Part shown: positions 54,640-64,000 of the stretch, piece after piece
Position numbering within the stretch: the stretch's first letter is position 1
How the letters are laid out: every line of letters starts with the position of its first letter
Assembly (NCBI RefSeq): GCF_015595025.1
Contig: NZ_JADNRL010000026.1
Span: forward strand, 62,001-126,000
Direction: 5' to 3'
Source: Halomonas sp. KAO
Lineage (GTDB): Bacteria > Pseudomonadota > Gammaproteobacteria > Pseudomonadales > Halomonadaceae
Length of the DNA stretch: 64,000 bases
Translations under genes and position numbers: made by a program
Notes under the pieces: model-generated
The model's input: only the letters and a program-made list of their open reading frames with translations
Databases searched by the model: none
What the model was told of the DNA's origin: nothing

Positions 54640-54975
54640 CTAGCCGCGCACCGACTCCACCGGCAGCAGGCGCTCGAGACCGGCCAGATCGGTGAGCCGC
54701 AACAGCGCCGCGGAGAGTCGCACTCGCTCGAGAGTCAGGCCGGCCCGGCGTGCCGCGCGCGCCCACTCCAGCAATACCGTGAGCGCCGCACTGCTGACGC
54801 CGGTGACCCCGCGCAGATCGAAGCTGACGGCCTCTCCTGCCTGGCGCCGGGCGAGCCAGCGGCTGCCCGCATCGGCGAGTTCGGCGGCGTGCTCGAAACC
54901 CACCACCCCGCAGACCACCAGGCACTCATCCCTGGCCTCGAGGTCCAGACCGTTGCGTGCCAGCAGCTTGCTCAC
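54640..54975 (-). CDS. mlaB: STAS-domain lipid-asymmetry protein MlaB
   Basis: 111 residues, one STAS domain (SFDLRGVTGVSSAALTVLLEWARAARR). MlaB is the cytoplasmic partner of the MlaF ATPase in the MlaFEDB complex. It is the last gene of the operon and overlaps mlaC by four bases. A 149-base gap without a supported gene follows before ibaG. Confidence 0.9.
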   Translation of the reverse strand: MSKLLARNGLDLEARDECLVVCGVVGFEHAAELADAGSRWLARRQAGEAVSFDLRGVTGVSSAALTVLLEWARAARRAGLTLERVRLSAALLRLTDLAGLERLLPVESVRG

Positions 54976-55610
54976 GCGCCCTGCTCCAGCTCCTCGACGC
55001 CGACATCGGGCGACCAGCCATCGATGACGGCATCGTAGTCGCGCGCGTTGTCACGCATCGCCTGATCGAACTGGTTACGGAAGGTCAGTCCCAGATTGAT
55101 GCCATTGACGATGACGTTGACCACCCGCCACTCACCACCGGAGAGGCGCAGTGAATAGCTGACCGGATAGACGGTGCCATCCTTGGCCACCACTTCCATA
55201 TCGACGCTGGCCTGGTCCTCATGGCGGCGCGGCCCCTGGCTGGCAAGCACACGCAGCTCCCGATAGTCGAAGGTGACCAGCCCCTTGGCGTAGGTATCGA
55301 TCAGGGTCTGGCGAAAGGTGTCGACGAATCGCGAACGCTGCTCGGGCGTGGCATTGGAGAAGTAGCGCCCCATCACGCTGGCGCCGATATAACGAAAATC
55401 GGCGATCTCGTCGAGACTCTCGTCGACCAGCGCCTCGAGCTCGGCCATGTTCTCGGCGAAGTGGTCACGCCTGCCCTCGATCTTGCCGGTCAGCGTCTCG
55501 ACACTGTGGCGGATGACCTCGTCGGGCTGCCGCTCGGGGGCCGCCTGGACCGTCAGGCTGAACAGCACGCTCAGCAGCAGTGCCGCCAGGGTCAGAGGGA
55601 TACGAATCAT
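54972..55610 (-). CDS. mlaC: Periplasmic phospholipid-binding protein MlaC
   Basis: 212 residues from ATG 55610, with GGAG nine bases before it; ATG 55625 is less likely. A signal peptide (1-23, ending VQAA) exports it. MlaC carries phospholipids across the periplasm between MlaA and MlaD. The core RYIGASVMGRYFSNATPEQRSRFVDTFRQTLIDTYAKGL and the C-terminal RNQFDQAMRDN are family features. Confidence 0.94.
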   Translation of the reverse strand: MIRIPLTLAALLLSVLFSLTVQAAPERQPDEVIRHSVETLTGKIEGRRDHFAENMAELEALVDESLDEIADFRYIGASVMGRYFSNATPEQRSRFVDTFRQTLIDTYAKGLVTFDYRELRVLASQGPRRHEDQASVDMEVVAKDGTVYPVSYSLRLSGGEWRVVNVIVNGINLGLTFRNQFDQAMRDNARDYDAVIDGWSPDVGVEELEQGA

Positions 55611-55672
55611 GTTCAACGTCTCCATATCGGGGTCATTAGGGAGGAGTCAACCAGCGCCGGAGGATCGGTGCC

Positions 55673-56137
55673 CTAGTCGCTGACCATATTTGACACGAAC
55701 TGCTGGATGAGTTCTTCGAGCACCAGCGCCGACTGGGTATCACGCAGGGCATCGCCGTCGGACAGCGTCTCGGGATCCCCTCCCACGGAAAGGCCCACGT
55801 ACTGCTCCCCGAGCAGCCCCGAGGTCAGGATCGACGCGGTGGTATCCTTCGACAGGTGGCCTTCCAGTTCGTCATCGATCTCCAGCACCACCCGGGCATC
55901 GTACCAGTCGGTATCGAGCTCGATGGCCGCCACACGCCCCACGGTCACGCCTGCCATGGTCACGCGCGCCCGCGGCTTGAGACCGCCGATATTGGCGAAG
56001 TTGGCTTCCAGGCGGAAGGTGTCGCTGGGGGCCTGCATCGCCAGGCCGCTGACCCGCAGGCCAAGGAAGAGCACGCCGAGTATACCGGCAAGCATGAACA
56101 GCCCCACCCCCAGTTCCATGGTTTTACTGCGCTTCAT
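55673..56137 (-). CDS. mlaD: MCE-domain protein MlaD
   Basis: 154 residues: one transmembrane helix (about 8-28) and a single periplasmic MCE domain (about 38-117, ANFANIGGLKPRARVTMAGVTVGRV). MlaD forms a hexameric ring that holds lipid between MlaC and the MlaFE transporter. The C-terminus is short, as in other gammaproteobacteria. Confidence 0.95.
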   Translation of the reverse strand: MKRSKTMELGVGLFMLAGILGVLFLGLRVSGLAMQAPSDTFRLEANFANIGGLKPRARVTMAGVTVGRVAAIELDTDWYDARVVLEIDDELEGHLSKDTTASILTSGLLGEQYVGLSVGGDPETLSDGDALRDTQSALVLEELIQQFVSNMVSD

Positions 56138-56173
56138 CTAGAATCTCCATACGACAGGGCAGACGCTTGCCAG

Positions 56174-56956
56174 TCAGGCGAGCCCGCCGAACATCATGGC
56201 GGTCAGTACGAAATCAAGGCCGAGCACGGCCAGCGAGGAGTAGACCACGGTACGCGTCGTGGCCCGCGAGATGCCTTCCGACGTCGGCACCAGATCATAG
56301 CCCTGGAACACGGCGATCCAGGTCACCACCACGGCAAACACCAGGCTCTTGATGATGCCGTTGCCCACGTCGTCGATAAAGTCGACGCTGGCCTGCATAT
56401 TGGACCAGTAGGAGCCCTCGAAGACCCCCAGCCAGTCGACCCCGACCAGATAGCCACCGTAGATGCCGACCACACCGAAGCCCACGGTGAGCAGCGGCAG
56501 GGCCACGAAGCCCGCCCACAGACGCGGCGCCACCACCCGACGCAGCGGGTCGACACCGATCATCTCCATGCTGGTCAGCTGCTCGGTGGCCTTCATCAGG
56601 CCGATCTCGGCGGTGAGTGCCGACCCGGCCCGACCGGCGAACAGCAGGGCCGCCACGACCGGGGCCAGCTCCCTCAGCAGCGAGAGCGCCACCATCTGGC
56701 CCAGCGCATCCTCGGCACCGAAATCGACCAGAATGGTATAGCCCTGCAGCGACAGCACCATGCCGATGAAGAGCCCCGAGACGAGGACGATGGCCAGGGA
56801 GAGCACACCGACGAAGTGCATCTGGCGCACCCAGAGATAGACCCCCTCCCTGCTCGGCACCCCCACGGCGGACTGACACAGGAAGAGGCCGGCACGGCCG
56901 AGGGCCTCGAACAGATCACAGCCGCGGCGCCCCAGGCGACGAATTCGCTGGATCAT
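56174..56956 (-). CDS. mlaE: ABC permease MlaE
   Basis: 260 residues, five or six transmembrane segments. The permease subunit of the Mla phospholipid transporter. The family block [44 protein letters not shown] is fully conserved. It overlaps mlaF by four bases and is followed by mlaD after 36 bases. Confidence 0.96.
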   Translation of the reverse strand: MIQRIRRLGRRGCDLFEALGRAGLFLCQSAVGVPSREGVYLWVRQMHFVGVLSLAIVLVSGLFIGMVLSLQGYTILVDFGAEDALGQMVALSLLRELAPVVAALLFAGRAGSALTAEIGLMKATEQLTSMEMIGVDPLRRVVAPRLWAGFVALPLLTVGFGVVGIYGGYLVGVDWLGVFEGSYWSNMQASVDFIDDVGNGIIKSLVFAVVVTWIAVFQGYDLVPTSEGISRATTRTVVYSSLAVLGLDFVLTAMMFGGLA

Positions 56957-57765
56957 CGGGAATCTCCGGTTCTTAGCATATCGCTGACGAAGTCCAGCGA
57001 TGGGTAGTGGAAGGGCACCGGCCCATCCGGCTCGCCATGCACGAACTGACTGACACGCGGATCGCGATCCACGTCGAGGTGCTCGGGCGTACCCTGGGCC
57101 ATCACCCGACCATCGGCCACCACATAGACATAGTCGGCGATACTCAGCGTCTCCTTGATATCATGAGAGACAACGATCGAGGTCAGCCCCAGCGCCTGAT
57201 TGAGGCGCTTGATCAGCTGCACCAGCACCCCCATGGAGATCGGGTCCTGGCCGACGAAGGGCTCATCATAGAGGATCAGCTCGGGGTCCAGGGCAATGGC
57301 CCGCGCCAGGGCCACGCGGCGCGCCATGCCCCCGGAAAGCTCCGCCGGCATCAGCTCTCGAGCGCCCCGCAGCCCCACCGCCTCGAGCTTCATCAGCACC
57401 AGGTCACGCACCATCGCCTCGGGCAGGTCCGTATGTACCCGCAGCGGGAAGGCCACGTTCTCGAAGACGCTCAGGTCGGAAAACAGCGCACCACTCTGAA
57501 ACAGCATGCCCATGCGGCGACGCATGGTGAAGAGGTCTCGCCGCGACTGGCGATGGACATCCTGGCCATCGATCAGCACCCGCCCCGAATCCGGCAGGAG
57601 CTGGCCGCCGATCAGCTTGAGAAGGGTGGTCTTGCCACTGCCACTGGGGCCCATGATGGCGGTAACGCCACCACGCTGGATCGTCATGTCGACGCCGCGG
57701 AAGATCTCCCTGTCGCCACGCGCGAAATGCAGCCCCTCCACCACCACGAAGGGAGTGTCACTCAT
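56953..57765 (-). CDS. mlaF: ABC ATPase MlaF
   Basis: 270 residues from ATG 57765 ([14 protein letters not shown]); an ATG at 57777 is possible. Walker [10 protein letters not shown], signature [14 protein letters not shown] and Walker [14 protein letters not shown] are all present. The protein drives the MlaFEDB transporter, with the unusually C-terminal regulatory helix of the family. It heads the mlaFEDCB operon and is divergent from the Na+/Ca2+ exchanger gene, as in E. coli. Confidence 0.96.
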   Translation of the reverse strand: MSDTPFVVVEGLHFARGDREIFRGVDMTIQRGGVTAIMGPSGSGKTTLLKLIGGQLLPDSGRVLIDGQDVHRQSRRDLFTMRRRMGMLFQSGALFSDLSVFENVAFPLRVHTDLPEAMVRDLVLMKLEAVGLRGARELMPAELSGGMARRVALARAIALDPELILYDEPFVGQDPISMGVLVQLIKRLNQALGLTSIVVSHDIKETLSIADYVYVVADGRVMAQGTPEHLDVDRDPRVSQFVHGEPDGPVPFHYPSLDFVSDMLRTGDSR

Positions 57766-57846
57766 CGGCCAAACCATCCTGATAAAATTATCGAACATCG
57801 TATCCTAACTATCCTGCCAGACGCCAGCCCGATGCGCTGTGGCGGG

Positions 57847-57875
57847 TTGCACCCCGCCTGGCCAGCACGTTTAAT
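57847..57875 (+). promoter_or_regulatory. Promoter candidate for the exchanger-kds-lpt run
   Basis: TTGCAC (57847-57852), 17 bases, then TTTAAT (57870-57875), 38 bases before the exchanger ATG. Confidence 0.5.
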
Positions 57876-57913
57876 GGCGACCTTCCGCTACCGACTGAGC
57901 GAGCCGAGTTGTC

Positions 57914-58870
57914 ATGCTGTACCCCCTGATCGCCATACTGCTGGGCCTCGTGGCCCTGCTGTGGAGCGCCGACCACTTCGTTGGCGCGGCGGCTGCCACC
58001 GCCCGCCGCGCGGGCATGAGCACCATGCTGGTGGGCATGACCATCGTTGCCCTCGGCACCTCGGCACCGGAGATCGTGGTGTCGCTGATGGCCTCCCTCG
58101 ATGGCATTCCCGACCTGGCCACCGGCAACGCCCTGGGCTCCAACATTGCCAATATCGGCCTGGTGCTGGGGGTCACCGCCCTGGTCGTGCCCATCCCGGT
58201 GCGCTTCTCCGTGGTGCGCCGCGAACTCCCCCTGCTGCTTGGCGCCACCGGCCTGGCCGGCTACGCCCTGGCCAACGGCCACCTCGGCCGCCTGGATGCG
58301 GCACTGCTGATTGCCCTGCTGCTGTTCAGCCTGTGGTGGCTATTCCGTGCCGATACGCCGGATGCCGAGGAGGAGGTGGCGGGCGAGATCCCCGACATGC
58401 CGCTGATTCGTGCCCTGCCATGGCTGGTGGCAACGCTTGCCGTGATGGTGGCCGGCTCCCGCGGGCTGGTATGGGGCGCCAGCGAGATCGCCCGCGACCT
58501 GGGGGTCAGCGAGCTGGTCATCGGCCTGACCATCGTCGCCATCGGCACCAGCCTGCCCGAGCTTGCGGCCTGCGTGGCCAGCGCGCTCAAGCGTCACCAT
58601 GATCTCGCCATCGGCAATGTAATCGGCTCCAATCTCTTCAATCTGCTGGCGGTACTGCCGATCCCGGGTCTGCTGGCGCCCGGCGCCGCCGACCCCGCCG
58701 CCGGAGAGCGTGACTACCCCGTGCTGCTGGTGCTGACCCTGGCGCTGGGCGCACTGCTACTCTGGCAACGCCGCAACCACCTCGGCCGGCTCCCCGGCGC
58801 GGCACTGGCCGCGACCTATGCCGGTTACTTGATCTGGCTCGGCACGGCCAGTCTGGGCGCCGGCTCTTGA
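57914..58870 (+). CDS. Calcium/sodium antiporter (YrbG/CaCA family)
   Basis: 318 residues, about ten transmembrane helices in two homologous halves. Each half carries an alpha repeat: GMTIVALGTSAPEIVVSLMA (about 36-55) and GLTIVAIGTSLPELAACVAS (about 205-224), with the glutamates expected to bind cations. It probably exchanges Ca2+ or Na+. Placement directly before kdsD is conserved in gammaproteobacteria. Confidence 0.93.
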   Translation: MLYPLIAILLGLVALLWSADHFVGAAAATARRAGMSTMLVGMTIVALGTSAPEIVVSLMASLDGIPDLATGNALGSNIANIGLVLGVTALVVPIPVRFSVVRRELPLLLGATGLAGYALANGHLGRLDAALLIALLLFSLWWLFRADTPDAEEEVAGEIPDMPLIRALPWLVATLAVMVAGSRGLVWGASEIARDLGVSELVIGLTIVAIGTSLPELAACVASALKRHHDLAIGNVIGSNLFNLLAVLPIPGLLAPGAADPAAGERDYPVLLVLTLALGALLLWQRRNHLGRLPGAALAATYAGYLIWLGTASLGAGS

Positions 58871-58902
58871 GTGAACCCTCACAACAGGCAACAATCGGCA
58901 TC

Positions 58903-59892
58903 ATGACATCCGAAACCCCTGGGGCCGGATCGGCCCTTCGCGACAGCGCCCGACGCACCCTGCGCCTCGAGCAGCAAGCCATCGGCGCCCTGGCGGCACG
59001 CCTCGACGTGGCCTTCGACCACGCCTGTGAGCTGATCCTGGCCTGCCGTGGGCGCGTGGTGGTCACCGGCATGGGCAAGTCCGGTCATATCGCCGGCAAG
59101 ATCGCCGCCACGCTTGCCAGCACCGGCACACCGGCCTTCTTCGTCCATCCCGGGGAGGCCAGCCACGGCGATCTGGGGATGATCACCCCCGGCGACGTGG
59201 TGCTGGCCCTCTCGAACTCCGGCGAAACCGCCGAAGTGACCGCGCTGCTGCCGCTGCTCAAGCGCATGAAGGTACCGCTGATCAGTATGACCGGGCGACC
59301 CACGTCGAGCCTTGGCCGCCACGCCGACGCCCATCTCGACACCGGGGTCGAGCGCGAGGCCTGCCCCCTCGACCTGGCACCCACCGCCTCCACTACGGCC
59401 GCCCTGGCCATGGGGGATGCCTTGGCCGTGGCGCTGCTCGAGTCTCGCGGCTTTACCGCCGAGGATTTCGCCCTCTCACACCCCGGGGGCAGCCTCGGCA
59501 AGCGACTGCTGCTGCGCGTCAGCGACCTGATGCACAGTGGTAGCCGGTTGCCGCGAGTCCCCCTGGGGAGCCCGCTGCGCGACGCCCTGCTGGAGATCAC
59601 CCGCCAGGGCCTGGGCTTCACCTGCGTGGTCGCACCCGACGGCCGTCTCGCCGGGGTCTACACCGACGGCGATCTGCGGCGGACCCTGGACCTGCACAGC
59701 GACCTCAGCGGCCTGAGCGTCGATGACGTAATGACCTGCCCCGGCAAGCGAACCACGCCGGAGACCCTGGCCGCCGAGGCAGTCAGCCTGATGGAAGACC
59801 ACCGCATCTCCGCCCTGGCCGTGGTCGATGACGAGGGGCGCCCGGTTGGCGCCCTGCATATGCACGACCTGCTGGCCAGCGGTGTGATCTGA
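58903..59892 (+). CDS. kdsD: Arabinose-5-phosphate isomerase
   Basis: 329 residues from ATG 58903, matching the E. coli length of 328; a TTG at 58867, overlapping the exchanger stop, would add 12 residues. KdsD converts ribulose 5-phosphate to arabinose 5-phosphate for Kdo. The SIS domain has GMGKSGHIAGKIAATLASTGTP, HPGEASHGDLGM and SNSGETAEV. Two CBS domains follow (about 200-329, VYTDGDLRR). First Kdo gene of the operon. Confidence 0.95.
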   Translation: MTSETPGAGSALRDSARRTLRLEQQAIGALAARLDVAFDHACELILACRGRVVVTGMGKSGHIAGKIAATLASTGTPAFFVHPGEASHGDLGMITPGDVVLALSNSGETAEVTALLPLLKRMKVPLISMTGRPTSSLGRHADAHLDTGVEREACPLDLAPTASTTAALAMGDALAVALLESRGFTAEDFALSHPGGSLGKRLLLRVSDLMHSGSRLPRVPLGSPLRDALLEITRQGLGFTCVVAPDGRLAGVYTDGDLRRTLDLHSDLSGLSVDDVMTCPGKRTTPETLAAEAVSLMEDHRISALAVVDDEGRPVGALHMHDLLASGVI

Positions 59893-59913
59893 CCCCAACG
59901 ATACGGAGCCCTC

Positions 59914-60471
59914 ATGCCCCATACCTCCCCCCTCCAGGACCCGCAGCTCATCGCCCGCCTGCGCCAGATTCGCCTGCTTGCGCTGGACGTCGATGGCGTG
60001 CTCACCGACGGGCAGCTCTACTTTCAGGCCGATGGCATCGAGATCAAGGCGTTCAATGTTCAGGATGGCCACGGCCTGAAGCTGCTCAAGCGTGCCGGCT
60101 TCCAGGTGGCGCTGATCACTGGTCGCGAATCGACCATGGTCAGTCACCGCGCCGCGGCACTGGGTATCCAGCACGTCTTCCAGGGCGTCGAGAAGAAGCT
60201 GCCGGTCCTGCGGGAACTCGCCAAGCGTCTGGGGCTGGAGCTCGAGCAGGTGGCCTACTGCGGTGACGACATGCCCGATGTCGGCGCCATTCGTCGGGCC
60301 GGCATCGGCATCAGCGTGCCCAATGCACCGACCTATATCCAGAAGCATGCGGACTGGGTCACCGAGCGCGGCGGTGGCCAGGGGGCGGCCCGCGAGATCG
60401 CCGATACCCTGCTGCGCACCCAGGGGCACTGGGATGCGGTCATCGACACTTACCTGCACGGAGCCGGCTAG
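59914..60471 (+). CDS. kdsC: 3-deoxy-D-manno-octulosonate 8-phosphate phosphatase
   Basis: 185 residues. HAD-superfamily phosphatase that makes Kdo from Kdo 8-phosphate. The nucleophile motif LALDVDGVLTDG is at the N-terminus, ITGRES in the middle and YCGDDMPDVGAI as the metal-binding motif. No cap domain, as expected of the tetrameric KdsC type. It starts 21 bases after kdsD. Confidence 0.96.
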   Translation: MPHTSPLQDPQLIARLRQIRLLALDVDGVLTDGQLYFQADGIEIKAFNVQDGHGLKLLKRAGFQVALITGRESTMVSHRAAALGIQHVFQGVEKKLPVLRELAKRLGLELEQVAYCGDDMPDVGAIRRAGIGISVPNAPTYIQKHADWVTERGGGQGAAREIADTLLRTQGHWDAVIDTYLHGAG

Positions 60472-60475
60472 GATC

Positions 60476-61060
60476 ATGCGACTGCCGCGCCCCGGCTTTC
60501 GTACCGGACTGACCCTGCTGCTGCTGGCACTGGGAGGCGGGTTGGCGCTGCTCGATCTACGTGGCCCCGACATCATCCAGCAGATACCGCGCGATGCCGC
60601 CGGGGAGCCCGACTTCTATCTCGAGAATGCGCACCTGACCCGCTTCAACGCCGAGGGGCGCCTGCACCAGCAGGTGACGACCCCCCGCCTGGCCCACACC
60701 CCCATGGATGATGTGACGCGTCTTGAGTCACCCCATATCAGGCTCCATGACCGTGGCGGCCGACTCTGGCTTGCCGAGGCCGACAGCGGCCGGCTGGGGC
60801 CCGGGGGCAATCCGCTGCGGCTCGAGGGCGAGGCCCGGCTGCACGCCCCCGCCGAGCAGTGGTCACTGGCGACCGACACCCTGCACTATGATGCCGACAC
60901 GGGGCATGCCTGGAGCACCACCCCTGCCATCCTGCGCCAGCCTCCGCAGCATATGCGTGGCGAGCGCTTCGATGCCTGGATCCATGACAACCGGGCACGC
61001 CTGACCGACAATGTGCGCGGCCACCATCCGCCCGAGACCTTCGAGGAGTCCTCGTCATGA
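60476..61060 (+). CDS. lptC: LPS export protein LptC
   Basis: 194 residues from ATG 60476, four bases after the kdsC stop. One N-terminal transmembrane helix (about 9-27) followed by a periplasmic beta-jellyroll domain (YLENAHLTRFNAEGRLHQQVTTPRLAHTP). LptC passes LPS from the LptBFG complex to LptA. It overlaps lptA by four bases. Confidence 0.93.
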   Translation: MRLPRPGFRTGLTLLLLALGGGLALLDLRGPDIIQQIPRDAAGEPDFYLENAHLTRFNAEGRLHQQVTTPRLAHTPMDDVTRLESPHIRLHDRGGRLWLAEADSGRLGPGGNPLRLEGEARLHAPAEQWSLATDTLHYDADTGHAWSTTPAILRQPPQHMRGERFDAWIHDNRARLTDNVRGHHPPETFEESSS

Positions 61061-61598
61061 AGCGCCCCCTGCCCTCACTGCTGACCGGCGCCCTGCTGCT
61101 GACGCTGCTGCCTCTCGCCCCAGCCAGCCTGGCGCAGAGCCAGTCTCAGAATCAGGATGCCAGCGCGCCCATTCTGGTGGAGGCGGACCGCCTCGATCTC
61201 GACGACCGCGCGGGCACCGCCGTGTATACCGGCAACGTGGATATTCGCCAGGGCAGCATGCGCCTGACCGGGAGTCGCGTGGAGATCCGCCGTAACGCGG
61301 CAGGCGAACTCTCCCGGGCAACCGCCATCGGCGATCGAGCCTATCTCGAGCAGCAGCCAAACCCCGCCGAACCCGTCATCAAGGGGTGGGGGCGCACCAT
61401 CGTCTATCATGTGGCCGAGCGTCGTGTTGAGCTGATCGACCGCGCCGAACTCCATCAGGGTGGCGACACCTTCGAGGGCGGTTACCTGGAGTACTTCCTC
61501 GATCGCCGGGTCGTGCAGGCCCGCGCCGATGCCGAGGGGGTCGAAGGCAATCAGCGCATTCGCATGACCCTCCAGCCGGAACAGCAGCAAGGGGAACC

Positions 61599-61602
<4 letters not shown>
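61057..61602 (+). CDS. lptA: LPS transport periplasmic protein LptA
   Basis: 181 residues with a signal peptide (1-26, ending ASLAQ). The OstA-like domain ([39 protein letters not shown]) forms the periplasmic bridge for LPS. Four-base overlaps with lptC and lptB. Confidence 0.95.
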
Positions 61603-62324
<722 letters not shown>

Positions 62325-62401
62325 CGCAAGCCCCCTCGCGCCTGGTGATGGCGATGGCGACAGCCCTGGCAGCGGCAGGCCAGCGCGACAGCGCCCACCA
62401 A

Positions 62402-62418
62402 TGGCATGATTATTGCTT
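62402..62418 (+). promoter_or_regulatory. Sigma-54-type promoter sequence upstream of rpoN
   Basis: TGGCATGATTATTGCTT has GG (62403-62404) and GC (62415-62416) exactly ten bases apart, close to the consensus TGGCAC-N5-TTGC. A start about 62428 would give a 60-base leader before the rpoN ATG. A weak TAAGAT box overlaps its end, without a fitting -35. Confidence 0.6.
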
Positions 62419-62489
62419 AAGATCGTATTGCACGATGCCCTGCCAGGCACTAGGGTAAGGCTTTCCGACATGCCAGGAGGACGCCTGCC

Positions 62490-63896
62490 ATGGCCATGAA
62501 GGCATCACTGCAATTACGGGTCGGCACCCAGCTAACTATGACTCCCCAGCTGCAGCAGGCCATCGCCCTCCTGCAGCTCTCCACTCTCGACCTGCGCCAG
62601 GAGGTCCAGCAGGCGGTGGAGAGCAACCCGCTGCTGGAGCTCGACGATGACTTCGGTGAGCAGGCCACTCAGGAGCCTGTGCAGGACGACTGGGCAAGCG
62701 AGATTCCCGAGCAGCTCGCCACCGACAGCGACTGGTCGGACACCTATCAGGACCTGGCGGCGCCCAGCGGCGGAGAGGGGCCCGATTTCGAGCGCCAGGC
62801 GGAAGGCCAGAGCCTGCACGGCCACCTCTCCTGGCAGCTGGCGATGAGCGATTTCGACCCACGGGAGCGCCAGATCGCCGAGAGCCTGATCGACGCCGTC
62901 AACGATGCCGGCTACCTCACGGCCCCCCTCGACGAGATTCGAGACGGCCTGCAACAGCAGGGACTGTCCGACCTGCGCAGCCAGGAGATGGAGCGAGTCC
63001 TGCGCCATCTGCAGCAGTTCGAGCCCACGGGGATCTTCGCCCGCGACCTGAGTGAATGCCTGCAGCTTCAACTCGCCGCCCTCCCCGACGATACGCCGCA
63101 CCTGCCCCAGGCGCGGCGCCTGGTCCGCCAGTTCCTGGAGGCCCTCGGCAACGATGACCGCCGCCTGCTCAAGCGGCGCCTGGGGCTGGACGACACGGCG
63201 CTCGACGCCTCCATCGCCCTGGTGCGCAGCCTGGACCCCCGCCCTGGCAGCGCCTTCTCAAGCGTCACCGATGACTACGTGATTCCCGACCTCGTCGCCT
63301 TCCACGACCAGCGTGGCTGGCACGTCGAACTCAACCCCGAGGCGATCCCACGGCTGCGCATCCAGCCCGATTACGCGGCACTGATCCGCCGCGCCGACAA
63401 GAGTGACGACAACACCTTCCTCAAGGAGCACCTCCAGGAGGCGCGCTGGCTGATCAAGAGCCTGACCAGCCGCAACGACACCCTGCTGCGAGTGGGGCGC
63501 GAGATCATGGCGCGCCAGTTCGACTTCCTGGAGCAGGGTGAAGAGGCCATGAAGCCACTCACCCTGGCCGATATCGCCCAGACGGTGGAGATGCATGAAT
63601 CCACCATCTCGCGGGTCACCACCCAGAAGTTCATCCACACGCCCCGCGGGGTCTTCGAGCTCAAGTTCTTCTTCTCCAGCCAGGTCGGCAACGAGGGCGA
63701 CACCCACTCCAGCACCGCCATTCGCGCACGCATCCGCAAGCTGATTCAGGAGGAGCCGCCGCGCAAGCCGCTATCCGATAGCCGCCTGGTCACGCTGCTC
63801 GACGAGGCCGGCATCCAGGTCGCCAGACGAACGATCGCCAAGTACCGTGAAGCCATGGGCATCCCCTCCTCCAGCGAGCGCAAGCGCCTGCGCTGA
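62490..63896 (+). CDS. rpoN: RNA polymerase sigma-54 factor
   Basis: 468 residues behind CAGGAGGA. Region I is glutamine- and leucine-rich (LTMTPQLQQAIALLQLSTLDLRQEVQQAVESNPLLEL). An acidic linker (about 50-110), the core-binding domain and the DNA-binding domain follow. The helix-turn-helix segment is MHESTISRVTTQKFIHTPRGVFELKFFFS, and the RpoN box ARRTIAKYRE is at 445-454. It needs enhancer-binding ATPases and typically serves nitrogen, motility and envelope genes. In related genomes hpf and ptsN follow, beyond this window. Confidence 0.98.
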   Translation: MAMKASLQLRVGTQLTMTPQLQQAIALLQLSTLDLRQEVQQAVESNPLLELDDDFGEQATQEPVQDDWASEIPEQLATDSDWSDTYQDLAAPSGGEGPDFERQAEGQSLHGHLSWQLAMSDFDPRERQIAESLIDAVNDAGYLTAPLDEIRDGLQQQGLSDLRSQEMERVLRHLQQFEPTGIFARDLSECLQLQLAALPDDTPHLPQARRLVRQFLEALGNDDRRLLKRRLGLDDTALDASIALVRSLDPRPGSAFSSVTDDYVIPDLVAFHDQRGWHVELNPEAIPRLRIQPDYAALIRRADKSDDNTFLKEHLQEARWLIKSLTSRNDTLLRVGREIMARQFDFLEQGEEAMKPLTLADIAQTVEMHESTISRVTTQKFIHTPRGVFELKFFFSSQVGNEGDTHSSTAIRARIRKLIQEEPPRKPLSDSRLVTLLDEAGIQVARRTIAKYREAMGIPSSSERKRLR

Positions 63897-64000
63897 GGGC
63901 GATTGGCAGGGAACCATGGCCCCCTGCTCGACCGGCTCAACCCCTTGAACATGGCGGGAAATCGCCCCGGGACCGCCGGGGGGTATGCAAGGCAGGAAAA
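63897..64000. other. Region downstream of rpoN
   Basis: The last 104 bases hold no supported gene. A short GC-rich inverted segment (CCCCGGGACCGCCGGGG) near 63966-63982 is too weak to call a terminator. Confidence 0.5.

Overview
The window is a high-GC (roughly two-thirds G+C) chromosomal segment of a gammaproteobacterium. Protein sequences and gene order point to a halophilic member of the Halomonadaceae/Oceanospirillales: many proteins are acidic, and the order argJ-secA-dciA-lpxC-ftsZ ... rnpB-rsmI-lpoA ... sspBA-petCBA-rpsI-rplM-zapE ... algW-hisDG-murA-mla-kdsD-lpt-rpoN closely follows Pseudomonas. Assignment to Halomonas itself is inference. Almost everything is core chromosome; I see no prophage, insertion sequence, CRISPR array, tRNA or rRNA. 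No stretch longer than 300 bases lacks a gene or RNA.

Region 1 (1-13 kb) is the most variable part. It holds the end of an OmpR-type response regulator with its sensor kinase and a periplasmic binding protein, translationally coupled. Then come cobA (siroheme/cobalamin methyltransferase), an NSS sodium-coupled transporter divergent from cfa, a PAS-GGDEF diguanylate cyclase, an unusual RecQ-like helicase, a phhB-phhC pair, and an NCS2 permease.

Region 2 (13-18.5 kb, minus strand) carries secA, argJ and a Nudix/ThiE-like fusion. Directly upstream of secA lies a small ORF with a signal-like N-terminus and an Arg-Gly-Pro-Pro motif close to its C-terminus, in the position occupied by secM in Escherichia coli. 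It is my best candidate for an undescribed regulatory system, a translation-arrest peptide controlling secA.

Region 3 (18.5-37.2 kb) has dciA on the plus strand, then the dcw division/cell-wall cluster on the minus strand: rsmH, ftsL, ftsI, murE, murF, mraY, murD, ftsW, murG, murC, ddl, ftsQ, ftsA, ftsZ, lpxC. No mraZ is present; the RNase P RNA gene lies directly upstream of rsmH.

Region 4 (37.2-50.8 kb) contains rsmI, the lpoA-yraN-diaA-dolP operon, sspA-sspB, the cytochrome bc1 operon petABC, rplM-rpsI, the divergent pair zapE/zapG, a NIF3-family gene and the periplasmic protease algW/degS.

Region 5 (50.8-64 kb) has ibaG-murA-hisG-hisD and the mlaFEDCB phospholipid-transport operon on the minus strand. 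Divergent from these is a plus-strand run of a Na+/Ca2+ exchanger, kdsD, kdsC, lptC, lptA, lptB and rpoN. A sigma-54-type promoter sequence precedes rpoN itself. Together the window encodes much of the envelope programme: peptidoglycan precursor synthesis, septation, lipid A and Kdo synthesis, LPS export, lipid asymmetry, and envelope stress proteolysis.
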